Shown one piece after another: positions 11,638-19,802 of a DNA stretch of 64,000 nucleotides (the first letter of the stretch is position 1; each line of letters opens with the position of its first letter). Below the pieces are notes generated by a model. The model saw only the letters and a program-made list of their open reading frames with translations. It did no database searches and was not told where the DNA came from. Location: assembly GCA_029532625.1 (NCBI GenBank), contig JARFXM010000005.1, forward strand, positions 124,001 to 188,000, in the 5' to 3' direction. Source of the DNA: Lomentospora prolificans (Eukaryota; Ascomycota; Sordariomycetes; Microascales; Microascaceae). The position numbers and the translations under genes are program-made.

Positions 11638-13736
11638 ATGGGTCGTAAGTGTGCGTGAAGCTCTTTCTACCATTTGACACTTTTCCTCATTAACCTTGCA
11701 TGCAATCTCCAGGGCAATGGGGTGTTGTGATAGACGCTGGTTCCTCGGGGACTAGAGTGTATGTTTACAAATGGGAGGAGAGGGCAACCATCACTGGCTC
11801 ACTGCCCCAGGTGATGCTGGAGGAGGTCCGAAAAGTCCACCCTGGCATTTCCAGTTATGTTGACAATAAAGCCGATGTCGGACCAAACCACCTTCAGGCC
11901 CTCCTCGATGCAGCGAATGATGCCATCCCCCGTGACGACCGTCCTCATACACCCATCTTCTTAATGGCGACTGCTGGCATGCGCATGGTTGCTGAAGCCC
12001 AACAACGAGATCTCCTGCAGGAGATCTGCAACTATATTCTGGAATCAAGTCATTTTTATCTTGGCAACTGTGAGACGCATGTTCGCACCATTACCGGGGA
12101 AACGGAAGGCGTGTATGGATGGCTTGCAGCGAACTATTTACTCGGCGGTTTGAACCACGATACGGACGGTACACGTAACGATAGCCGCGATACCTATGGC
12201 TTCCTAGATATGGGGGGTGCTTCTGCTCAAATTGTTTACGCTCCGAATAGCACAGAGACGGAAAATCATGCAGACGACCTCAAACTGATACGCCTGAGGA
12301 ACCTCGATGGTACGCCTAGAGAGTACACGGTATTCTCAGCTTCGTTTCTCGGATTTGGAGCCAATGTTGCGCGCCAGCGATATGTGGATAGTCTTAAAGA
12401 GCAGTACATGACCGATGGCACTCGCGAGTTACCAGACCCTTGTATGCCGAAGGGCTTACGGACCAACATAGAAGGGAACCCGTTGACAACCACCAGATCA
12501 GGCATTGATGGAGACGTACTCGTTGGCACGGGAGACTTTCCTCAGTGTCTACGTATGACACTCCCGCTCCTGGGCAAAGAGACAGTATGCGAGAATATTC
12601 CTTGCTTGTTTGACGGAAAACATGCACCGGCCATCGATTTTCAGGTGAACCGCTTTGTCGGCATATCTGAGTATTGGCACTTAACACATGGTGTCTTCAA
12701 AATACCTGGATCCGCGACGTACAACCTGTTGTCTTATCAAGAATCGGTAATAGAATTTTGCAGCAGAGACTGGAGCGATATTATAAATGATATAATGCCT
12801 CGCAAAAAGGATCCTTCGGAGAAACTACGAAGTGCCCAAGAGGCCTGTTTTAAAGCTTCCTGGCTTATCAACATCCTTCATGAGGGGATTGGTATTCCAA
12901 GGGCTAGGTTGGATCCAATTCCGCTACCGCTTCTCAATTCGTCCCAAGAGCTTGAGAAGGAGGCGTGGGGAGTAGGACTTGGCGACGCCTTCAAGGCCGT
13001 CAACAAAATTAACGGGGTAGAACTAAGTTGGACGCTTGGTCATATACTTCTCTATGCTTGTAGCCGAATACGTCCGGCCTTGGATAACCTACCGATCGGG
13101 TTCGGAACAAACATCGCTGCCGTACCGCCAGACTTCGAATTTGCGGCCCTCCCTGCGTTGGACAACGCCGCCACGGAAGAACAACCGCCCCCCCTAGGGA
13201 ACAATTTTTCCGAAAGTCATATGCACCCATTAGCTCTGTTTTTTATTTTTTGTCTTCTTACCCTCGTTCTTGCCTCACTAGTACTGTACCGTCGCGACAG
13301 GAGGGCTAGGATCTATGGTAGATTCAACTCCATGTTGCGCCGCTATCGCCGGCGGTGTAGCCCCAAAGTGATCGGGGGAATACTACCCTTCGCCAGGAAA
13401 TTATTTGGCGACGGTCATGAGGTTTACGAGAGAATTTTAGAGGAGGGTAGCACTTTTGAACATAGCTTAAGTGAATTGGATGGAGATGATCTGGACGATT
13501 TTGCCAGCCCCCGGGCAGCCATATCGTCAGGAGTATTGACACCCAAGTCAACAACGGAGCGATTTGATGAGTCTCGTGCGAGTACTCTTCTCGGTCGAAG
13601 CGGGCTTGTCGCGAGAAATGAAAGCATGGAGAGATTAGCATCTCCGGGTCTGATGCTAGGTATGGGCCGAAGGAGCAGGGCGGGCAGTCCGACAAGAGGG
13701 AAGACATCGCCGATGTTCGGTATGCAGGATGAATAG
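11638..13736 (+). CDS. YND1: Golgi apyrase (GDA1/CD39 family), Ynd1-like
   Basis: This nucleoside di/triphosphatase of the GDA1/CD39 family would hydrolyse GDP and UDP in the Golgi lumen to support sugar-nucleotide antiport during glycosylation. The apyrase conserved regions are visible in order: DAGSSGTR at the N-terminus, MATAGMR, GETEGVYGW and FLDMGGASAQI. A single C-terminal membrane segment (13,219-13,290, HMHPLALFF onward) is followed by a basic cytoplasmic tail. I place the start in a 7-nt first exon (11,638-11,644, ATGGGTC). A 68-nt intron, 11,645-11,712, has GTAAGT, a TTAAC branch-like site and CAG. The protein then begins MGRQWGVVIDAG, as in the family. An unspliced ATG at 11,700 would also be in frame (MQSPGQWG). 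The gene is convergent with OPI10 and is the first gene beside the AT block. Confidence 0.92.
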
Positions 13737-14064
13737 GCGCTGAGTCGTCACCGTTCATCTCCCTCTTGACGGAGGCAAACACGGCGGTTCAACGGCGGTT
13801 CGACACCTACAAGGCTTACTAGGGTCATACAATGATGGCTAACGACTGAATTCGACGACGGATGTGGTAGACCGGCTAGACTGGAGGTGTTCTGATATGT
13901 TGAGCTGGCATTTCGGAGTTTGTATTCTACATTCGTATAATCATGGTAGTTAATGTTGACAGTAAAGCGGCGCAAGCCATGCTCTTCAGATCATGCGACG
14001 CGTGCGCGCAAGTTTCGGCGGCCTGTCCCCCGGCGTACGTAAACCTGGAACTCGGCGGGCCCTG
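13737..14064. other. Convergent intergenic region YND1/OPI10
   Basis: This is a 328-bp tail-to-tail spacer that must hold both 3' ends. I see no gene or repeat. A short open frame at 13,943-14,167 overlaps the OPI10 3' end and looks like chance. Confidence 0.5.
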
Positions 14065-14745
14065 TCACTCTCCATGCCTGTCTAGGAAGCTTGGGTCGGA
14101 CCGAAGCCGACTCTCATATTTCTGCCACCATTCTTCAAATGCTTTAAGAGGTACGACCTCCGGTTGATTTGGTCCAGCTGTGCCGCTGAAGCTCGCTAAG
14201 AAGTTAAATGCGCTCCGTATAATTTTCTGTGCTAGGAGAACTGTGTTATTGGTTGTCGCTGAAGGTGCTGGTGTGGCACTACTCGATTGTGGTAGTTCTG
14301 AGAGACGAGTCGACACGGTAGCGGCGGGCTCAATTGATATCCCGACTACTAACTGAGATTGCGCCGCTGGTGACGCTGCTTCGGTCGAAGAGGTAATTTT
14401 GAATACCGAGCTCTCCTTCCCTTGGCCCACCGCTCCGAGAAACTTAAAATTGGGCGTGCGGCCCGAAGAAGTGGCGGCCGTTACCTCGTCGGCCGTGGCT
14501 ATGTAGATGGCGGCCGCAGTATCGGGTGGTAGGGTTACGCCTGGGACAAGAAACACTACAACGTGAGAGTATCGCTTATGGGCTGGGAGCGCGTATAAAA
14601 AAGAGGACTCCGACGGGACGGAGGTAGGCTCCGTAATGACAGTGCTTCCGGCCGCGATAACCCCGAAAGGGAATGTTGCCATCGTGGATTTAGAGATCGG
14701 TAGTCGGGTTTCTCGTTGCGGTTGGAAGCTAGAGGTTGACATCAC
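14065..14745 (-). CDS. OPI10: Hikeshi/OPI10 family protein
   Basis: This is a homologue of Opi10/Hikeshi (DUF775), the carrier that imports Hsp70 into the nucleus under heat stress. In budding yeast opi10 mutants overproduce inositol. The family pattern is clear: GVIAAGSTV at the start, HVVVFLVPG followed by a proline and acidic stretch, FKFLGAVGQGKESSVFKI in the middle, and a C-terminal helical part ending EEWWQKYESRL. It is a single exon of 226 codons. Family proteins usually begin right at the GVIAAG strand, so Met22 (14,682, MATFPFGV) is the likelier initiator. The upstream frame is open to 14,745. It shares a 179-bp divergent promoter with the Nudix gene. Confidence 0.92.
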   Translation of the reverse strand: MMSTSSFQPQRETRLPISKSTMATFPFGVIAAGSTVITEPTSVPSESSFLYALPAHKRYSHVVVFLVPGVTLPPDTAAAIYIATADEVTAATSSGRTPNFKFLGAVGQGKESSVFKITSSTEAASPAAQSQLVVGISIEPAATVSTRLSELPQSSSATPAPSATTNNTVLLAQKIIRSAFNFLASFSGTAGPNQPEVVPLKAFEEWWQKYESRLRSDPSFLDRHGE

Positions 14746-14924
14746 ACACGAGACAGCATTGAGAAGATGGCAATTAATAGCCCAGATTTTCGACTAAGAA
14801 ATCGGCGGGGAGCTAATAGATCCATGTCGAGTGGGGTACAGACCGACCGGCAACTTGCACACGTCTACACCTTCAAAGCCCAATTTTTCATCAACTGGTC
14901 CATTTTTCGTCGATGGTACGGAAA

Positions 14925-15980
14925 ATGAGCAAGCAAAAATCCAATTTGGATCTTGTCCGTGAAGTTGATTGGTGAGTCCTCACATGCACACGCAGCTTCA
15001 GTCTGTTTAACCACCGCAATCAAAAAAGCTTTCGGCAGGATCCCGACGGCGCACCAGTCGATGATACAGTATATACATGGATAATTAGGCACGGGGGTCG
15101 CACAGTTCCTATCGGTTATCTGGTTCCCGCAGTTCTAGAAGAGCTTCATGAGCTTCCGGCCCCACTGAGAGAGCATGTCGAAATTGACAGCCAGAGCCAA
15201 ACAGTCACGATGATGACTGGAGTTCTGGCGGAAGACCTGACGAAATATCTTGCCGAAGTTGCCAACCTTTGGAGAGAGCATCGGACTTTCTCTATTCTTC
15301 AAACGTGGAGGGACGAGCTTTGGCCCGTGTACAATGATGTAGGGGGACTTGTGTGTAACATTGAGAGATCGGCTGCAGGTCTCTTTGGAGTAAACAGATA
15401 CGGTGTTCACCTCACAGGTTTTGTGCGCTCCCCGGAGAGCAGCCATGGACTAAAAATTTGGATTCCCAAGAGGTCAGCATCAAAGTCAACTTTCCCTGGG
15501 ATGCTAGACAATACGGTTGCCGGCGGTTTAATGACCGGAGAGGATCCGTTTGAATGTGTCGTTCGAGAGGCGGACGAGGAGGCAAGCCTCCCCGAGAGCC
15601 TTGTACGCAACTCCGCCACCCTTGTGGGAACGATTACATATGTGTATGTCACGGATCAACGTGCTGGGGGAGAATCTGGCCTCATCTACCCTGAATGCCA
15701 ATGGGTTTATGACCTAGAGATACCCGCGGCGGTAGTACCAACACCCAAGGATGGTGAAGTTGAGTCTTTTGACCTCTGTACAGTGGAAGAGATACGCGAC
15801 CAACTCTCCGAGGGCAGGTTCAAGCCAAATTGTGCCGTCGTGATGATCGACTTCTTCATCCGACACGGGATTTTGAACAGAGCCAACGAGCCAGACTTAA
15901 AGGAAATTTGCCGTCATATCCATCGCAAGCTACCGTTTCCAGGACCACATGAGGCGATTCACATTCAAAGAGGCCACTGA
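14925..15980 (+). CDS. Nudix hydrolase with DUF4743 N-terminal domain
   Basis: The CDS joins 14,925-14,971 and 15,029-15,980 (332 aa). The 57-nt intron has GTGAGT and ends AAG. The N-terminal half (MSKQKSNLDLVREVDC, then GYLVPAVLEELHEL) is the DUF4743 domain of Tnr3-like and plant NUDX20/24-like enzymes, which dephosphorylate damaged thiamine diphosphate derivatives. The Nudix box lies at residues 181-203: Gly181, Glu187, Arg195-Glu196 and Glu199-Glu200 are in place, and the usual Gly before the last hydrophobic residue is Ser202 (EEAS), a variant I recall from this subfamily. No thiamin pyrophosphokinase domain is fused, unlike Tnr3 of yeasts. The substrate is inferred from family only. The ATG at 14,925 is the only start giving the conserved N-terminus. 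Confidence 0.9.
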
Positions 15981-16254
15981 CCCCTTCTTCTGTGAGCTAG
16001 GGAAGGAGAGGGCAGAGTGCGCTGTGTTGAGGCCAAATCCGCTGTGTACCTATCTAGCCTTTAAAATAAAAGCTCCGTTTTCTCCACCCCGGTACACGAT
16101 CACTTCGTCTCGCTAGATGTGCCATTTCTGGTTCGGCCCCCTCATTCATTCTTTTCGATGTGATCTTTCGGTGGGTTGGATCTGGAGGTTTGGCACAGGC
16201 TGCTCCCCAAAGGGTAGTTGAGGTTGAATAGGGAAATGGTTTCTGTGGGCTCGT

Positions 16255-16762
16255 CTATTTCTTTACGAGGAGGTATGTATACTCAACTCTAAGGGGGCTC
16301 AGTTTCTTATACGGACCCTCCAAAGACATGAGAAGTCCTCCAAACGAGATATATGCCTTTCTAGGTAGGGTTAGCTCTGAAGGAAATGACGTTTGACAGG
16401 GTTATAGGTCCTTACATTGTCTGGCCGTCCTCGCCATCCTCAAATTTATAGATCTTGCCATGGCAGACGTAATCGAACATATCTGCAAGGCTCGTTTCTG
16501 GATGTAGTCCCTTCTTGTTGTCTCTCCACCCTTTTTCATCATCCTTGGACCCATCGAGTGACAGCGACGTGGCAAGTACAACGTTGATGCCCTCGCTTAT
16601 TTGGCAAGGGAAAAGCTCAATATTGACGTCTAATGAAATGACCGTCTGATTGTCCGTAGACGTTGCTGAGATACGTGCGACTCGGTCGTACTTCGACTGG
16701 TCGACGTTGGTGATTGTGAAGGATTCCTCGAAGAGGGTCGCGTCGCCCCCCGCTGTTGCCAT
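16255..16762 (-). CDS. RPB8: RNA polymerase I/II/III shared subunit Rpb8
   Basis: This is the common subunit of the three nuclear RNA polymerases, an OB-fold protein of about 146-150 residues. The two exons are 16,416-16,762 and 16,255-16,360 on the minus strand, with a 55-nt intron (GTAAGG to CTAG), giving 150 aa. Exon 1 covers LFEESFTITNVDQSKYDRVARI, broken here by the typical ISLDVNIELFP strand, through ADMFDYVCHGKIYKFE. Exon 2 supplies the conserved C-terminus (AYISFGGLLMSLEG, ending YTYLLVKK). Without the second exon the protein would stop at GQTM and lack its last strands, so the join is well supported. It is divergent from ELP4 across 283 bp. Confidence 0.95.
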
Positions 16763-17045
16763 AGTGGGTTTATAGAGTGTAACGGCATAAAAATCCCTCG
16801 ACCTGGACTACCAAAATTGGAGAGCGTTAGTTGTTAGGACGGGTTATCGTGGTTCAAGTTGCTGAGACATGTGCACAAGGGTCTCGGTTTATAGTATATC
16901 CGGCTAAACTATGGTAGATAATAAAAAAAGATTTGAAAACCCCTTGGTCTCACCCCGGTATAGGGATACGGGCCGCCGAACTCGTGGAGAAATATCATCG
17001 CAGCCGCTCGACTTTTCTTTCCAACATGACTGAGTAGTAGGAAAT

Positions 17046-18335
17046 GTGTCTATGTCGTTGTGCCCCCCGCAAATGCCTTTTCACCGAAAAAACGCCATAG
17101 TTGGGTCTTTATCCCAGTCGCAAGCCCAGCCCATCCCTACAGAGGCACGGAGAAATACACTTCCTGTGGGAATTAGATCGTCTCCATTAGATGGGCGGTC
17201 AATCTTATCAACTGGCACCGCATCCTTAGATGCCGTCCTCGGCGGTCACTCTGGCCTACCCCTTGGAACCTGTCTTCTTCTCCAAGAAAATGGAACCACT
17301 GATTTTGGCGGTGTTCTGCTACGTTATTTCGCGGCCGAGGGGCTCGTTCAGGGCCACCAAGTCCATGTCCTCGGCTTTGGTGATAGCTGGCTGAACGAGT
17401 TACCTGGTCTAGCTATTCCAAACAAATCTTCTAGGCCTGATCCGGCAAATGACAGGTCAGAGATGAAGATAGCTTGGAGATATGACACTTTAGGCAATCA
17501 TCATAGACGCGAAATAGGTGGGTTGTTTCCAGATCAAGCTTGTGTCCTACACAAATGTTATCTCGCCGCAGATGCTTGCACCCCGGCCCGCGAGTGAAGC
17601 GCGGCTCCCTCGCGGCCTTTCTCTATCTAGTCGCTAAATAGGTTGTTGAATCCTCTAGGGCCGAGTGGCATCGACCCCATGGGCATGTTTTGTCACACGT
17701 TTGACATCGGCAAGCGCCTGAAGATAAGTGACGTGCGAGGAACGCTGCTTTCATATCCCATGGACACGGTATTAGGAGGGAACTGTGACAGAATCACTAG
17801 GTCTCACACGGAGCAGCGACCATTACCGCGCTTCATTCGTGAACTCGCCGACAGGCTCGATGCTGCATCATCGGATGTAGTCCACCGCGTGGTATTGCCT
17901 AACTTTCTTTCGCCTACTACTTACGACATGTACGGAAGTCCGGCCGAAGAGGTTTTACAATTTATGCATGGGCTGAGAGGATTGTTGCGGCGATACGACC
18001 AACAGCTGTCGGTGGTTGTTCATTTTCCCACGACTTTATACCCGCGAACGTCAGGAATGACTCGTTGGATGGAGCTATTCTCAGATGGCGCCTTGGAGCT
18101 AACGGCAATCGCCGGAGGGCCTCATGGTGGCACCAGTCAAGGTGTCTTGATTTCCCACAGTTTGCCAACGCAGAATGAGCGTGGCAGAGGATCCCAGGTC
18201 GTCGGTTCGCATGCGAACCTATCATTCAAATTGAGTCGATCAAGTGGTTTACTGATCGAGGAACTCAGTCTTCCCCCCGTCCTGGGAGATGATCCTACAA
18301 GTCAGCTCCCAAAAGAGTTGACCTTGGAATTTTGA
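17046..18335 (+). CDS. ELP4: Elongator complex protein 4
   Basis: Elp4 is a RecA-like, catalytically inactive ATPase-fold subunit of the Elp4/5/6 hexameric ring of Elongator, which installs the U34 wobble modifications of tRNA. Visible family features are STGTASLDAVLGG with GLPLGTCLLL (Walker-A-like region), MKIAWRYDTL, FCHTFDIGKRL and the C-terminal strands around LEEL-type repeats. The proposed CDS is 17,046-17,517 plus 17,659-18,335 (382 aa). The intron is 141 nt (GTGGGT to CTAG), longer and with a weaker donor than its neighbours, so this boundary is less certain. Frame and conservation fit (REI joined to GPSGIDPMG). Met10 (17,073, MPFHRKNAIVG) resembles the usual N-terminus and may be the true start. 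Confidence 0.88.
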
Positions 18336-18823
18336 TTGATCCGAGATTTGAATTACATGCTATTGATAAATTCGTGCACTGTGTGCGCCGGCCGGAGCCG
18401 CTGCTTTGTCATCTTAGCCCTTGGATCGAGAATTGAAAAACGGTTCGTCCGAGTCCTGAACTCTCACTCGAACTGAAACCTCTGAATTTGCTACCGATCC
18501 CACAAGAATGTCAGCAAGTCTCTGCCATCATCTCAAGAGCCGTGGCATTGGCTCCGGCGATTAGTATAATCTAAATAGGTTTGTCTTCCCTCATCATCTC
18601 TTCCGTGCCTCTCACCTTCCCGTCTTCTCATTTCTTTTTCTTCCTGAGCCGATGATTACTTCTTACAATCTGTCAATCCACTGAAAACTTCTGTGTGTGT
18701 TGAAAATTTACCTACAAGATGAGGCTTTCGTTAACCTGACGTGTATTCTTGTATCTGCAACGGTATTAAAAGCTAAATTTTAGACGATAGGTTGACGGTA
18801 GTTCGAGCTTTGGTCGAGGAGAC
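18336..18823. other. Intergenic ELP4-SEN34
   Basis: This 488-bp co-directional spacer holds the ELP4 3' end and the SEN34 promoter. It contains CT-rich tracts (about 18,590-18,650) typical of fungal promoters. I see no gene. Confidence 0.5.
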
Positions 18824-19678
18824 ATGGCTGACTACCTCGGAAGTGACCGCATCACGATCTCTCAAATAGCCGGTAGATATCTTGTGTTTGACCGTCGACA
18901 TATATCTTTCCTCCGTCGGCATTGTACAACCTGTGGTATTCTTGTGGGGACGGTACCTCAAAGCCCAACGCAGAATGTCTTCCTTGGTGTGCCCCTCGAG
19001 CTCACTGCTGAAGATGCCCGGATCCTGGTTGAGGGAGGGTTGGCTTGCCTTCGGGCTGAGAGAGCCTTTCAGCTTGACATCTGTGATGCTGTTGAAATGA
19101 ACATGAGAAGTCGATATGTCACTCGGCTGAAATCCAGTCGTCAAGAAGTGGAGAGGGTTATGGTAGATGGCTTGCTGCAGAAAAAGCGAGCAGTGGTGGG
19201 AAAACGCACCGGTTCAAACCCTGGGACCTGTACGACAAATGAGCCTGCAAGTGCTTTGCCAGAGATAGCCAATCTCGGTGCACGAGTTCGACACAGTGAA
19301 GATTCTGTCGAGCAACGACCGTGTTCTATTACATGGACAAGTGTTGAGGGTCAGAACTTGAGCCCTCTGGCCGAGTCTGTCGCATGTCTACCCTGCAATC
19401 CCCTATATCGTCATTTACGAGGTAGTCGATACTATATTTCGCCGGGCTTGCGTTTTGGTGCCCAACTCAGTGTTTACCCTGGTGATCCATTCCGGTTTCA
19501 TGCGCATTACCTTGCGAATCACTATAGCTGGGATAGTGTAATCCCTCTGTTAGATATTGTGAGTGGGGGTCGACTGAGTACAACGGTTAAGAAGGGCTTC
19601 TTAATTGGAGGTGGGGATGTGTGTTCGCCCGCGGAGAGCGTTGCAAGAATATTCTGTATCGAGTGGGCCGGGATGTAG
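18824..19678 (+). CDS. SEN34: tRNA-splicing endonuclease catalytic subunit Sen34
   Basis: This is one of the two catalytic subunits of the tRNA intron endonuclease; it cuts the 3' splice site of pre-tRNA. The C-terminal nuclease domain is plain: GLRFGAQLSVYPGDPFRFHAH, here Tyr218 and His226 spaced by eight as in the family, then GRLSTTVKKGFLIGG carrying the catalytic lysine (Lys256 or Lys257). The N-terminal domain (DYLGSDRITISQIAGRYLV) is the other conserved region, joined by a basic linker (about residues 100-165). It is a single exon of 284 aa, normal length. It is convergent with the RING gene, with only 124 bp between stops. Confidence 0.93.
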   Translation: MADYLGSDRITISQIAGRYLVFDRRHISFLRRHCTTCGILVGTVPQSPTQNVFLGVPLELTAEDARILVEGGLACLRAERAFQLDICDAVEMNMRSRYVTRLKSSRQEVERVMVDGLLQKKRAVVGKRTGSNPGTCTTNEPASALPEIANLGARVRHSEDSVEQRPCSITWTSVEGQNLSPLAESVACLPCNPLYRHLRGSRYYISPGLRFGAQLSVYPGDPFRFHAHYLANHYSWDSVIPLLDIVSGGRLSTTVKKGFLIGGGDVCSPAESVARIFCIEWAGM

Positions 19679-19802
19679 ATGCCGACAACACATGCATGCT
19701 ATATTAATAATAACTTGTTTGTTTTTGTTTAAACTGTTGCTATTGTACTTTAAGAAAACTCATGTGAAGACGGAAGTCAAAAAGAATGACGACGCTAATG
19801 TC

